Shown here: piece by piece, positions 24,536 to 34,233 of the stretch
How the letters are laid out: each line of letters begins with the position of its first letter
Numbering within the stretch: the stretch's first letter is position 1
Source: Helcococcus bovis
GTDB lineage: Bacteria; Bacillota; Clostridia; Tissierellales; Peptoniphilaceae
NCBI RefSeq assembly: GCF_046035435.1
Contig: NZ_JBFNFH010000012.1
Strand: one strand, 5' to 3'
Length of the DNA: 54,359 bases
Program-made: the position numbers and the translations under genes
Notes under the pieces: generated by a model
What the model saw: the letters and a program-made list of their open reading frames with translations, nothing else
Told to the model about the DNA's origin: nothing
Databases searched by the model: none

Positions 24536-25107
24536 AAAATGTACACGCTGCAAAACTAACAAAAACACAAGAAGGTACATTTACTTACGAAACACCTAAA
24601 CCAATACCAGGTGCGGTCAGTATTAGTTTAGAGGCTGAAGGAGAATCAAGTCCATTTTACGCCGATGGTATCGTCTATTTTAGGTCGACATCTAATAATG
24701 GATACAGTGGGGATTTAGAGATTGCACTTATCCCTGAATGGTTTAGAACCGATATCTTAAAAGAAGAATTAGATAAAAATGGAGTGCTCGTGGAGAAGGC
24801 ATCCATTAAGGAAACAGAAAAATTTGCATTACTCTTTGAATTTGATGGCGATGAAAAAGCGATCCGTCATGTTCTATATAACTGTTCAACTTCTAGACCA
24901 TCCATTGAATCGGAAACGAAGGAAGAGTCTATTTCCCCAGGTACAGAGAAATTAACATTAACTGCTGATCCTAGAGAAGATGGATTAGTGAAATCAAGAA
25001 CAGGAGATGCTACTCAGGATACGAGTTATCAAAATTGGTATAAGAGTGTGTATTTACCTACACCAAAAACAGAAACAGTATCACCTACAGGAAGGGCAGG
25101 TAGCTAA
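24508..25107 (+). CDS. Major tail protein (phi13 family)
   Basis: 199 residues: MANKVKYNLKNVHAAKLT, GAVSISLEAEGESSPFYADG and FALLFEFDGD are typical of phi13-type major tail proteins, which stack to form the tail tube. GGAGG lies within the end of the upstream gene. TAATG overlap with the chaperone gene. Confidence 0.88.
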   Translation: MANKVKYNLKNVHAAKLTKTQEGTFTYETPKPIPGAVSISLEAEGESSPFYADGIVYFRSTSNNGYSGDLEIALIPEWFRTDILKEELDKNGVLVEKASIKETEKFALLFEFDGDEKAIRHVLYNCSTSRPSIESETKEESISPGTEKLTLTADPREDGLVKSRTGDATQDTSYQNWYKSVYLPTPKTETVSPTGRAGS

Positions 25108-25472
25108 TGTTAGAAAAGAAAATAATGATTAATAACCAAGAGGTAGTATTCAAATCGTCAGCCACCATTCCAAGGCTATATCGTTTGAAATTTAAGCGTG
25201 ACATTTTTAAAGATTTATCGAAACTAGAAAAATCCTATAAAGGAGATAATAGTAGTTTTGAGATTGAAGATTTAGAGATTTTTGAAAATGTTGCCTATAT
25301 TATGGCATTTCATGGGGACAACACAATCCCACCAACTATTGAAGAATGGTTAGATCAATTTGAAATGTTTTCAATCTATGAAGTCTTACCAGAAATTCTA
25401 GAATTATGGGGTAGTAATCTTAGGGTCGAAGTTGAGAGTAAAAAAAAGTTCAATCAAGTAGTAGGGAAATGA
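25107..25472 (+). CDS. Tail assembly chaperone, gpG-like
   Basis: 121 residues, placed between major tail and tape-measure genes like lambda gpG. RLYRLKFKRDIFKDLSKLEK and a helical C-terminus are seen. Near the end the frame contains A AAA AAG (25442-25448), a classic -1 slippery heptamer in the correct phase. A slip there opens the downstream frame through to 25633 and yields a gpG-T fusion that recruits the tape-measure protein. Confidence 0.82.
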   Translation: MLEKKIMINNQEVVFKSSATIPRLYRLKFKRDIFKDLSKLEKSYKGDNSSFEIEDLEIFENVAYIMAFHGDNTIPPTIEEWLDQFEMFSIYEVLPEILELWGSNLRVEVESKKKFNQVVGK

Positions 25473-25633
25473 CAACAGCATTATTCCTACTTCGATGTGT
25501 CGAGATAGGTATTTCTATCAGTGAACTCGATTTATTATCTATCGGGATGGTTTTAGATATTTGGACTGAAAAAGGAAACGATAGTGTTAAATATCAAAAA
25601 GTAGCAGGACAAAGTGAGTTTGATAGGTTTTAA
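25469..25633 (+). CDS. gpT-like extension of the tail chaperone (via -1 frameshift or ATGA re-initiation)
   Basis: 54 codons (MTTALFLLRCVEIGISISEL ...) too short to be called easily. They lie in the -1 frame relative to gpG. That frame is open from the slippery heptamer at 25442 to the stop at 25631-25633, so a frameshifted fusion is possible. An ATG at 25469 overlapping the gpG stop also allows re-initiation. IWTEKGNDSVKYQKVAGQSE is typical of the T part that contacts the tape measure. Confidence 0.75.
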   Translation: MTTALFLLRCVEIGISISELDLLSIGMVLDIWTEKGNDSVKYQKVAGQSEFDRF

Positions 25634-25642
25634 AGAATAAGT

Positions 25643-25664
25643 GGCCTTAAAGAAGGTCTTTTTT
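25643..25664 (+). terminator. Small intrinsic terminator/attenuator before the tape-measure gene
   Basis: GGCCTT (25643-25648) and AAGGTC (25653-25658, one G-T) with a 4-base loop, followed by TTTTTT. It could reduce tape-measure transcripts relative to tail-tube transcripts. Confidence 0.55.
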
Positions 25665-25693
25665 AATACCCATTTTTAAGAAAGGAGGACCAT

Positions 25694-28501
25694 ATGGCAG
25701 GAAGAATTAGAGGGATTACTGTTGAAATTAGTGGCGATACGACAGGATTAGATAAGTCATTAAAATCAGTCAATAACAACATTCGTTCAACGCAGTCAGC
25801 ATTAAAAGACGTGAATCGATTATTAAAACTTGATCCTAAGAATACCGAGTTATTATCGCAAAAACAAAAATTACTCGGACAAGCCATTAAGGAAACAAGT
25901 AGTAAACTGGATGCCTTAAAAGAAGCTGACAAACAAGCTAAAGTCCAACTTGAAAATGGGGACTTAGGTCAAGATAAGTATGATGCTTTACAGCGTGAAA
26001 TTATCGAAACAGAGCAGTCTTTATCCAAACTACAAGATGAATTCAAGAAAGTACCCAATGCTGTCACGTTATCAGTAAAAGAAGCTGGAGATAAAATTAA
26101 AGAGCTTGGTGATAAAACACAGGAAGTTGGTAAAACACTAAGTACCCATCTTACACTACCACTTGTTGGGATTGGTGCAGCATCCATTAGTGCTTTTAAT
26201 GAAGTCGATGCAGGCTTAGATACCATTGTTACTAAAACAGGGGCAAGTGGTGATGCACTTGAAGAAATGAAAGGCATCATGGAGAACATCGCAACAAGCA
26301 TTCCGACTGACTTTGCTACTGCAGGGGCCGCAATTGGAGAAGTGAATACTCGATTTGGTGTCACAGGAGATAAGCTCGAAGAATTATCCAGTAAGTTTAT
26401 CAAGTTTGCCGAGATCAATAACATTGATGTATCTAATGCTATTGATAACACGCAAAAAGTGATTGCAGCCTTTGGCCTTACGACAGAAGATGCTGGAGCC
26501 CTATTGGATACGATGAATGCAGTAGGTCAGAGAACAGGAATCAGCATGGATACTTTATCCAGTGCTTTAATTTCTAATGCAGCAACATTACAACAACTAG
26601 GTTTTAATGCAAGTGATGCTGCAAACTTTCTAGGCAATGTCGAAATGTCTGGTGCAGATACCTCTCAAGTGATGACAGGACTTACGAAAGCATTAGCGAC
26701 TGCAACGGCTGAAGGTAAACCACTCAATGAGGCACTAGCAGAGATTCAAGATAGCATGGTCAATGCGAAATCAGATACAGAAGGTTTAGAAAAAGCCTAT
26801 GAACTTTTTGGTAAAAGAGCAGGTGGTGCAATTTATCAAGCTTGTAAAAATGGATCTCTTAACTTTAATGAACTTGGTACTTCCTTACAAGATAATCTAG
26901 GTAATGTAGAAACAACCTTTGAAAATACCATTGATCCAATTGATAGTTTCAAAACTACAATGAACCAATTAAAAATTGTCGGTGCTGAAGTTGGGAATGC
27001 GTTAATGACCGTCTTAAAACCTATGCTTGAAAAGCTTTCAGAAGTTTTTAAGAACATCAAAAAAGGATGGGATAGCTTATCTCCAGGTATGCAAGAAGCC
27101 ATTGTTTCATTTGGTGTTTTAGTGGCTACAGTAGGTCCAATTGTCGTTGTCATTGGAAAAGTAATATCTGCCATTGGAACAATTACAGGACTTTTAGCAC
27201 CGCTTATTGGTCTAATTACTGGAACAAGTGCAGCGACAACTGCAATGGGTGTAGCTGGAGGGGCAAGTGCAGCAGGAACTACAGCAGCTGGTGTTGCTGC
27301 AACAGGGGCTGCAACGGGATTTGGAGCATTAAATCTATCGTTATTACCGATTATAGGAATTATCGCTGGTATTATCGCTGCTATTGCTGCCATCATTTTA
27401 GTGATTAAAAATTGGGGTGCTATTACTGAGTGGTTTAAAGGTGTGTGGGAGACTATCACGCAAACAGTAATGACTGTCGTTCAAAATATAGCTAACTTTT
27501 TCATGACAGCTTGGAATGGAATTGTTAGCTTTTTTACTACCACTTGGGAACTGATAAAAAATATTCTTGATGTTGGATTGCAGTTTTTAGTAGCTCTTAT
27601 TCAAGGTGCATTTGCACTTATCACACTACCATTTCAATTCATATGGGAAAACTGTAAAGAGGTCATCATATCTGTATGGGAGAGTATTAAAAACATTGTA
27701 GGTAATGCGATTAGTGCTGTATCCAGTGTGATTGAAACGGTGATGGGTACGATACAAAGTATCCTTACAACGATTTGGAATGCTATTAGTAGTGGAATTT
27801 CAACTGTGTTGTCATCTATTTTTAATGTGGTATCGAGCGTATTTAACTCCATTAAAACGACTGCTAGTAACATTTGGAATGGCATTAAATCAGTCATTAC
27901 TGGGGTTATTAATGGAATAAAAACCAGTGTTTCTACCGTTTTTAATACCGTCTCTTCAACGATTAGCACAGTATTTAATAGCATTAAATCTACTGCAACA
28001 AATGTATGGAATGGCATTAAATCAGCAATTGTAACACCAATTGAGGCAGCTAAGAATACCGTCAAAAAAGCAATTGATTCAGTTGTGGGATTCTTCTCGG
28101 GTATGAAGATTTCATTTCCTAAAATTAAACTGCCACATTTTAGTATTAAAGGAAGTTTTTCATTAATGCCACCATCTGTACCAAGGTTATCAATTGATTG
28201 GTACAAAGAAGGTGGAATTATGACAAAGCCAACAGTATTTGGACTAAATGGTTCATCACTTTTGGCAGGCGGTGAGGCAGGAGCAGAAGCCATCCTACCA
28301 TTAAAAGGGTTTTATAGTCACTTGGATAAGCTGTTTTCAGAGCGACTTGGAAGTACGGAAACAATGGAGAAATATTTAGCGATAATCGCAGAAAACAGCA
28401 CACAAAACATTTATTTAGATGATGGCACACTTGTTGGGAAACTACTTCCAAGCATTGATAGTGGCTTAGGTAAATTAGCTGTAAGGAGGTCAAGGGGATG
28501 A
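25694..28501 (+). CDS. Tape-measure protein
   Basis: 935 residues. The N-terminus is coiled coil (ISGDTTGLDKSLKSVNNNIR), residues 150-430 are the conserved TP901-type domain (TKTGASGDALEEMKGIMENI, GINDTTE-like repeats), and residues about 480-640 are hydrophobic. After them come repeated W-N-(G/A)-I-x-S-x-I units (TTASNIWNGIKSVITG, KSTATNVWNGIKSAIV). The C-terminus has a GGIMTKPTVFGLNG stretch, common in Firmicute phages. Its length sets the tail length. AAAGGAGG precedes the ATG. Confidence 0.92.
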   Translation: MAGRIRGITVEISGDTTGLDKSLKSVNNNIRSTQSALKDVNRLLKLDPKNTELLSQKQKLLGQAIKETSSKLDALKEADKQAKVQLENGDLGQDKYDALQREIIETEQSLSKLQDEFKKVPNAVTLSVKEAGDKIKELGDKTQEVGKTLSTHLTLPLVGIGAASISAFNEVDAGLDTIVTKTGASGDALEEMKGIMENIATSIPTDFATAGAAIGEVNTRFGVTGDKLEELSSKFIKFAEINNIDVSNAIDNTQKVIAAFGLTTEDAGALLDTMNAVGQRTGISMDTLSSALISNAATLQQLGFNASDAANFLGNVEMSGADTSQVMTGLTKALATATAEGKPLNEALAEIQDSMVNAKSDTEGLEKAYELFGKRAGGAIYQACKNGSLNFNELGTSLQDNLGNVETTFENTIDPIDSFKTTMNQLKIVGAEVGNALMTVLKPMLEKLSEVFKNIKKGWDSLSPGMQEAIVSFGVLVATVGPIVVVIGKVISAIGTITGLLAPLIGLITGTSAATTAMGVAGGASAAGTTAAGVAATGAATGFGALNLSLLPIIGIIAGIIAAIAAIILVIKNWGAITEWFKGVWETITQTVMTVVQNIANFFMTAWNGIVSFFTTTWELIKNILDVGLQFLVALIQGAFALITLPFQFIWENCKEVIISVWESIKNIVGNAISAVSSVIETVMGTIQSILTTIWNAISSGISTVLSSIFNVVSSVFNSIKTTASNIWNGIKSVITGVINGIKTSVSTVFNTVSSTISTVFNSIKSTATNVWNGIKSAIVTPIEAAKNTVKKAIDSVVGFFSGMKISFPKIKLPHFSIKGSFSLMPPSVPRLSIDWYKEGGIMTKPTVFGLNGSSLLAGGEAGAEAILPLKGFYSHLDKLFSERLGSTETMEKYLAIIAENSTQNIYLDDGTLVGKLLPSIDSGLGKLAVRRSRG

Positions 28502-29136
28502 TTACATTAGCAATCGATGGTTTTAATATTTATGACGAGATGGGAATTGTGCTTGAACACTTTGATATTGGCATTCCTGATCCTAAAATGCATAAAGTAT
28601 CAGTACCTGGACGAAATGGTGATTTAGATATGACAAGAGCATTAACAGGCTTTACGCATTTTCATAACCGAACGATTAATCTGACACTTGGACTGACAGG
28701 AAGTGAAGCAGATAGGGAAGAAAAGCGCTCAGCTTTATTTCAAATCACCACGAACAAACAAGTAAAGGTAGAGTTCTCGCATTTAAATGGCTACTTTTTA
28801 GGCGATATCACCTTTCATTCTTATGAGAGAAATCCTGCGAAATCAACCATTCAAGCAAGTGTTGACTGTTATCCATTTAAGATTTCTAATGAAGAAGTGT
28901 CATCAAGTATTGCTTTAAGTTCTACTCCAAGAACGATTCATGTGCTTTACCTTGGAATGCCCGTTCCTATTGTCATTAAGACAACAGGAAATGCGATTAT
29001 TGAACATAAAGGAAACAGGTATTCAGTTGAAAAAGGAGAACATAAGCTAGGTATTGTTTTAGAAGTAGGAAATAACGAACTTACCCTATCGGGCTCAGGC
29101 ACCTTAAGTTATCAGTATAGAATGGAGGAGCTATAA
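28498..29136 (+). CDS. Distal tail protein (Dit-like)
   Basis: 212 residues, start ATGA-coupled to the tape measure. PKMHKVSVPGRNGDLDMTRA and FTHFHNRTINLTLGL match the siphophage Dit N-terminal ring domain (YomH/phage tail family). It forms the hub at the tail tip. The next gene starts at its last base. Confidence 0.85.
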   Translation: MITLAIDGFNIYDEMGIVLEHFDIGIPDPKMHKVSVPGRNGDLDMTRALTGFTHFHNRTINLTLGLTGSEADREEKRSALFQITTNKQVKVEFSHLNGYFLGDITFHSYERNPAKSTIQASVDCYPFKISNEEVSSSIALSSTPRTIHVLYLGMPVPIVIKTTGNAIIEHKGNRYSVEKGEHKLGIVLEVGNNELTLSGSGTLSYQYRMEEL

Positions 29137-30755
29137 TGTATCGAATCTACTGTGATGAAGAATTGATTTATCATCCGCTGATTTCTGACTATGATGTCAT
29201 AGATGCAAGACTTGATATTGAAATTAATGCTTCTGGGAATTTAGTCATTACTATTCCAAAGACAAATCCGTCTTATGGTCGTATACAGTATATGAAATCA
29301 ATTATAAAAGTCTTTGACGATAGTAAACTCATTTTTAGAGGTCGTGCTTTTTCACCGAGCATGGATCTATTTCAAAATGAAACCATCGAGTGCGAGGGAG
29401 ATTTAGCTTTCTTTAATGACACGATACAAGCACCATTTCATTTTGGAAAACAAAGTGTTCAAACGGTATTAAACAAAGTATTAAATGAACACAATAAGCA
29501 AGTTCAAAAAGATAAACAATTTAATCTAGGAACGGTTAGTGTTACTAACGATACGGAAAGTGGCGATATTGTTCGAGGTAGCTTAGAGTATTTAACCACA
29601 TGGTCTTTTTTAAGAGATAAGCTCTTAAAGAAACTAGGTGGTTATTTTTATGTCCGTTATGAAAACAATGAAGCGTACTTAGATTATGTAGCTGATCTAA
29701 ATTATGTAGGAGAGCAAGAAATTACACAAACAGTTAACTTATTAGATGCTAAAAGGGAGTGGTTAAGTGAAGATTTAGCAACCATCATACTTCCACTTGG
29801 CGCAAAAATGAGTGATGAAGAAAGTGACGAGGAAACCTATCTAACCATAGAAAGTGTTAATAATGGCTTGATGACTTTAAGGGATGGAACAGCGATTCAA
29901 AAGTATGGCGAAATCACAAAGGTTGTTCATCATGAGGGCATTACACTTCCACAAAATCTTCTTAGAGCAGGAAGAAAAGATTTAGCTGACTCTGTAAAAC
30001 TACTAAGCAAAATCACGCTAACAGCAGCAGACCTTTCAAAAACAGGAGAGGATGTATCATCCTTTTATCTAGGACAAAAAGTAAAAGTTAATGTTCCAAG
30101 CTTAAACATTAATGAGCGGATGTTAATTAGTGGCTTATCTCTTGATTTACTACATCCTGAAAGTAATGTTCTAACAATCGGTAGTGAAGAAAAAACACTC
30201 ACAACCACTCAGTTTAATACGATTCATTCCATTGAAACGATGCATCAAAATATAAAGGAAAACATGAAAGAGTTAAATGCACTAGCGATTGTTAGAGCAA
30301 TTAGAGAAGCCAATTCATACATCCAACAATCTGCCAATGATATTAGGCTTGAAGTGTCTGAAAAATACTATAACAAAGAAAAATCAGATGAACTACTTCA
30401 ATCAGTTCAAACGCTGATGACACAAACCTCAAATGCCATTACTTTTCAGTTTAATCAATATAAGCAAAGTCAAGAAAGGCTATATGGAGAAAATGCCAAG
30501 AAGTTTACGGAACTTAGCAAATATATCCGATTTGAAAATGGAAACATTATTCTTGGAGAACAAAATAGTCCTATTGTTTTAAGAATAGAAAATGAACGGA
30601 TTGTCTTTTTAGAAAGTGGTGTTGAAAGTGCCTACTGGCATAATCGTAAGTTCTATGCGGTAGATGGAGAGTTCATTAACAGTTTGAAATTAGGGAAGTT
30701 TGCCTTTATTCCTAGACAAACTGGAAATTTAAGTTTTACAAAAGTGGAGGACTAA
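29136..30755 (+). CDS. Tail tip protein, tail-endopeptidase (Tal/gp18-like) family
   Basis: 539 residues. The N-terminal 350 residues show the prophage endopeptidase-tail signature (IYCDEELIYHPLISDYDVID, LYLTTW-like SLEYLTTWSFLRDKLLKKLG, DYVADL). The C-terminal part is helical (YNKEKSDELLQSVQTLMTQT) and ends in a short beta region. It forms the tip that contacts the cell wall. RBS GGAGG before the ATG. Confidence 0.85.
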   Translation: MYRIYCDEELIYHPLISDYDVIDARLDIEINASGNLVITIPKTNPSYGRIQYMKSIIKVFDDSKLIFRGRAFSPSMDLFQNETIECEGDLAFFNDTIQAPFHFGKQSVQTVLNKVLNEHNKQVQKDKQFNLGTVSVTNDTESGDIVRGSLEYLTTWSFLRDKLLKKLGGYFYVRYENNEAYLDYVADLNYVGEQEITQTVNLLDAKREWLSEDLATIILPLGAKMSDEESDEETYLTIESVNNGLMTLRDGTAIQKYGEITKVVHHEGITLPQNLLRAGRKDLADSVKLLSKITLTAADLSKTGEDVSSFYLGQKVKVNVPSLNINERMLISGLSLDLLHPESNVLTIGSEEKTLTTTQFNTIHSIETMHQNIKENMKELNALAIVRAIREANSYIQQSANDIRLEVSEKYYNKEKSDELLQSVQTLMTQTSNAITFQFNQYKQSQERLYGENAKKFTELSKYIRFENGNIILGEQNSPIVLRIENERIVFLESGVESAYWHNRKFYAVDGEFINSLKLGKFAFIPRQTGNLSFTKVED

Positions 30756-30756
30756 G

Positions 30757-32499
30757 ATGAGTGGATCATTTAATACAAATGCCTATGAAGTGAGGTATTT
30801 AACTTTTGAATGGAGTGTGGCAAGCCAAAATGTCGCAACCAATCAAACCACAATAAATTGGAAATTAAGAGGAAATGGAACAAATCCTTATACTTGGTAT
30901 ATGTCTGGAAATTTTAAAGTGGTTATTGAAGGGCGGACAGTTTATCAATCGGAAACTCGTATTCAATTAACAGGAACTACGACCGTTGCATCCGGGCAAT
31001 ATACCATAACCCATAATGCTGATGGGAATAAAACCTTTAATGCAAGCTGTGAAGCGGGAATTTACTATTATGCTGTTAACGCAAGAGGAAGTGGTTCATG
31101 GGCATTACCTATGATCGCAAGAGCGACACAGCCATCAGTTAATAAAACATCGATGGCATTTGGAGAAAGTATCATCATTAGTACACCTAGAGCATCTACG
31201 ACTTTTACGCACACCGTACAAGCAAGTGTTGATGGGAAGTTAAATTATACGAATATCGCAACCAATATTGCCACAAGCTTTACGTATACCTTGCCTAAAA
31301 CTTGGGCGAGGTATTTAACCCATTCAACAGATAAATTAAGAATTAGAGTATTAACCTATTCAGGATCGCAGCGTATAGGAACTAAAGAAGCACCTTTAAT
31401 TAGTGTCAGAGCAACAAGTGATATGACACCTGTTGTCAATATCGCTTTAACTGATGCTAACAACTTTTACACAACATACGGAGGGTTTGTAAAAGGAAAA
31501 TCAAAGATTCGAGCCAAAGTAACAGAGACCCTTTACGAGCAAGCGGTTGTTACCACAAGGAGTTTACTCTTAAATGGGATTACTTATCAAAGTAATGACC
31601 AAACATCAGAAATAATAAAATCTACGACACAACGTATCGAAGCTAAAGTAACAGACTCAAGAGGTCTAACTGGTACAAAGGTTGTAACACCGATTGTTTA
31701 TGATTGGTATGAACCTAAAATTACAATGATAAAGGCGAATCGATGTCAGTCCAATGGAACGATTGATGAAACGGGTAATCACATCAAACTAGAGTATGCC
31801 TGTGCTGTTGCACCGGTTAATAACAAAAATAAAAAGACACTGTCCTACAGTTATCGACAGCTTAATCAATCAACTCAAACAACACGAAGCATTATAATGG
31901 ATACTTTCAGTAAATCAGGTAGTGTGATTTTTCCTGCTAGTGGGGAGAATACTTGGGAGGTAAGCATTCAATTAACTGATGCTTTTACCACAAGTAGGGC
32001 AGTTGTTAATGTCGGGACAGCTTTTGTGTTACTAGATTTTCATAAAACAGGTAAAGGAATCGGTGTCGGAAAAGTATCTGAAGAGCCATTGCTATTTGAC
32101 CTCTCTCCGAGTTGGACTATTGGATATAAGGGAAGTCAAATCGCAGATTTTATAGAATCGACAGGCACAACATTTGGTTGGAGATGGAGAAAATGGAACA
32201 GTGGATTAATGGAAATGACAACAAGAAAACAAGTAACTATTGATATCAAAACAAAATGGGGTGGTCTGTTTGTATCTGGGGCAATAACCGATACGAATTT
32301 GACATACCCTTTTACATTTAAGGATGTACCAACATTAATTGTAAATTTATCATCACTGTCATGGGTAGGTTTTTTGGTAAATGCTACGGGTCATCCATCA
32401 ACAACATCAAACACAGGTGCATTTCAAATCGCAAGAGGAGTTGAAGCAACAAATGCGAATTATATATTAAATTATTATGCCATCGGAAGATGGAAATAA
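30757..32499 (+). CDS. Phage minor structural protein, DUF859 family (probable receptor-binding/tip fibre)
   Basis: 580 residues. The first half contains Ig-like beta sandwiches (WKLRGNGTNPYTWYMSGNFK, ASGQYTITHNADGNKTF). The centre matches DUF859 of streptococcal siphophages, with KTGKGIGVGKVSEEPLLFDL near residue 430. The C-terminal 110 residues form a fibre-knob-like domain (TTFGWRWRKWNSGLMEM), the part most likely to choose the host. It starts 1 base after the tail-tip gene. Confidence 0.8.
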   Translation: MSGSFNTNAYEVRYLTFEWSVASQNVATNQTTINWKLRGNGTNPYTWYMSGNFKVVIEGRTVYQSETRIQLTGTTTVASGQYTITHNADGNKTFNASCEAGIYYYAVNARGSGSWALPMIARATQPSVNKTSMAFGESIIISTPRASTTFTHTVQASVDGKLNYTNIATNIATSFTYTLPKTWARYLTHSTDKLRIRVLTYSGSQRIGTKEAPLISVRATSDMTPVVNIALTDANNFYTTYGGFVKGKSKIRAKVTETLYEQAVVTTRSLLLNGITYQSNDQTSEIIKSTTQRIEAKVTDSRGLTGTKVVTPIVYDWYEPKITMIKANRCQSNGTIDETGNHIKLEYACAVAPVNNKNKKTLSYSYRQLNQSTQTTRSIIMDTFSKSGSVIFPASGENTWEVSIQLTDAFTTSRAVVNVGTAFVLLDFHKTGKGIGVGKVSEEPLLFDLSPSWTIGYKGSQIADFIESTGTTFGWRWRKWNSGLMEMTTRKQVTIDIKTKWGGLFVSGAITDTNLTYPFTFKDVPTLIVNLSSLSWVGFLVNATGHPSTTSNTGAFQIARGVEATNANYILNYYAIGRWK

Positions 32500-32514
32500 A
32501 TAGGAGGGAAAACA

Positions 32515-32922
32515 ATGAAAGAATTATGGATAAGCATACAAGTGTTACTATCTGCAGTAGGTGGAACACTTGGTTATTTATTAGGAGGAATGGACGGGCT
32601 GTTATATACATTAATTGCTTTTGTAGTCGTTGATTATCTAACAGGAGTCCTATGTGCTATATCAGATGGAAAGCTATCTAGCGAGATAGGATTTAATGGA
32701 ATCGCAAGAAAAGTCATCATCTTTTCTTTAGTTGGAATTGGTCATCTATTAGATGTTCAAATATTAGGTCATGCAGGTGTACTACGCTCTGTTGTGATCT
32801 TTTTTTATTTATCCAATGAAGGAATTTCAATCATTGAAAATGCAGCACATTTAGGACTTCCCATTCCTGAAAAACTGCAATCAATACTTGAACAATTAAA
32901 AGATAAGGAGAGTGGAAAATAA
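32515..32922 (+). CDS. Holin (TcdE/phage_holin_4 family)
   Basis: 135 residues with hydrophobic segments at about 10-40 and 65-90 and the family signature VVVDYLTGVLCAISDGKLSS and GFNGIARKV. It forms pores that let the endolysin reach the wall. Its stop overlaps the endolysin ATG. Confidence 0.9.
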   Translation: MKELWISIQVLLSAVGGTLGYLLGGMDGLLYTLIAFVVVDYLTGVLCAISDGKLSSEIGFNGIARKVIIFSLVGIGHLLDVQILGHAGVLRSVVIFFYLSNEGISIIENAAHLGLPIPEKLQSILEQLKDKESGK

Positions 32923-33896
32923 TGAGTAATAGTCCCTTAGTTAATCATGTAAATTTAAGTCCAAATCATAGTGGGCGAAGAAAATATAAGATTGATAGAA
33001 TTACAATCCATCATATGGCAGGTAATTTATCGGTTGAAACTTGTGGTTTGGTATTTAAGCCTGTTTCAAGACAAGCAAGTTCTAATTACGCAGTTGACTC
33101 AAAAGGAAGAGTTGGCATGTATGTGGAAGAACATAACCGTTCTTGGTGTTCTTCTAGTCCAGAAAATGACCATCGAGCGATTACCATCGAAGTTGCCAAC
33201 GATGAGATTGGTGGGTCTTGGCATGTTAGTGATGTGGCATTGGAAAAGACTATCGAACTTTGTGTCGATATTTGTAAGAGAAATGGCATCAAGGCATTAA
33301 ATTATACAGGAGATACCAAAGGAAATTTAACCAAACATGAATGGTTTGCCAATACCAACTGTCCAGGACCTTATCTTGGTAGTAAGTTTCCATACATTGC
33401 ATCTGAAGTAAACAAGAGATTAAATCAAAAGTTGACTAAAGAAGTGATACTTAAAGGTTTATTTAGAGTACGAGTTTCATGGAATGATGCTAAAAGTCAA
33501 AAGGGTGCATTTAGACATTTTGAAAATGCGAAGGCTTGCGCAGATAAGTATGGCTATCGTGTGTTTGATGAAAAAGGAAATACAGTTTATCCCGTTTCAA
33601 AAGAAAACCTAAAAGATATGGTAGATATCGCAAAAGAAGTGATTGATGGGAAGTGGGGTAATGGATCACATCGTAAGAAATCACTATTACATGCTGGATA
33701 TGACTATAATCTAGTTCAGGCAAAAGTAAATGAGTTATTAAGCGAACAATCTAGTAAAGCACTAAAGCCGATCGATGACATTGCCAAGGAGGTCATTAAT
33801 GGGAAATGGGGTATCGGGCAAGATAGAAAGAACCGTCTATCAAAAGCAGGTTATGACTATAGCGCTATACAAAGAAAAGTAAATGAGATGATTTAA
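32922..33896 (+). CDS. Endolysin: N-acetylmuramoyl-L-alanine amidase with two Cpl-7 wall-binding repeats
   Basis: 324 residues. Residues 20-165 form an amidase_2/PGRP-like zinc amidase (ITIHHMAGN, RSWCSSSPENDHRAITIEVA, TKHEWFANTNCPG). Residues about 225-275 and 280-324 are two CW_7 (Cpl-7) repeats (DIAKEVIDGKWGNGSHRKKS; DIAKEVINGKWGIGQDRKNR), which bind many Gram-positive walls. It cuts the MurNAc-L-Ala bond for lysis. Confidence 0.92.
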   Translation: MSNSPLVNHVNLSPNHSGRRKYKIDRITIHHMAGNLSVETCGLVFKPVSRQASSNYAVDSKGRVGMYVEEHNRSWCSSSPENDHRAITIEVANDEIGGSWHVSDVALEKTIELCVDICKRNGIKALNYTGDTKGNLTKHEWFANTNCPGPYLGSKFPYIASEVNKRLNQKLTKEVILKGLFRVRVSWNDAKSQKGAFRHFENAKACADKYGYRVFDEKGNTVYPVSKENLKDMVDIAKEVIDGKWGNGSHRKKSLLHAGYDYNLVQAKVNELLSEQSSKALKPIDDIAKEVINGKWGIGQDRKNRLSKAGYDYSAIQRKVNEMI

Positions 33897-33903
33897 GCAA
33901 TAA

Positions 33904-33941
33904 ACCTATCTAAGTCATAGTACTTGGATAGGTCTTTTTTT
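33904..33941 (+). terminator. Intrinsic terminator after the lysis genes
   Basis: ACCTATC (33904-33910) and GATAGGT (33927-33933) pair, followed by CTTTTTTT. It ends the long structural-lysis transcript. Confidence 0.75.
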
Positions 33942-33967
33942 GTTTTTGAAAAAATTTTTTAAACTAC

Positions 33968-34034
33968 CGTCCGATTTTGTACTCTCCCAAGGCTAACTAT
34001 TAGAGAGATAAATAAACACTCTCTAGAAAGGAGA
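33968..34034 (+). promoter_or_regulatory. Copy 2 of CGTCCGATTTT-hairpin element, before the DUF2800-polymerase operon
   Basis: CGTCCGATTTT (33968-33978), strand A CTCTC (33982-33986), loop with AAGGCTAACTATT, strand B TAGAGAG (34001-34007), and strand C CTCTCTA (34019-34025). B pairs with A (5 bp) or C (perfect 7 bp). The RBS AAGGAGA follows C directly. The stems differ from copy 1 but keep pairing. Confidence 0.5.
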
Positions 34035-34041
34035 ACCAACT

Positions 34042-34233
34042 ATGAAACATCAATTAAAAGTCAGTGTTTCAAAAAAACCATCATCGGACAGTGTGATGAG
34101 ATGTCGAAAGGTTTCTATGAGAGAAAGACTTCTAAGATTTCTATTTGGAAATAAAAGAGACATTGTTGTACTGATTCCAAGTGACAGGATTGAAGAAGTA
34201 GCCATTAAAAAGAAAGGAGATCAAGATGAGTAG
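34042..34233 (+). CDS. Hypothetical basic phage protein
   Basis: 63 residues, strongly basic at the start (KHQLKVSVSKKPSSDS), then VSMRERLLRFLFGNKRDIVV and a short strand. Proteins of this pattern open the replication operon in related siphophages; function unknown. AAAGGAG precedes the ATG, and its end overlaps the next start by 8 bases. Confidence 0.6.
   Translation: MKHQLKVSVSKKPSSDSVMRCRKVSMRERLLRFLFGNKRDIVVLIPSDRIEEVAIKKKGDQDE

Noticed and set aside
27840..28020. Direct repeats with TGGAATGGCATTAAATC-type words
   Set aside because: They encode the W-N-G-I-K-S repeats of the tape-measure protein, not a CRISPR or mobile repeat.
26836..28293. Long open frames on the minus strand within the tape-measure gene
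   Set aside because: They mirror the repetitive, low-complexity codons of the tape-measure gene, have no RBS, and encode Pro/Ile/Val-rich nonsense.
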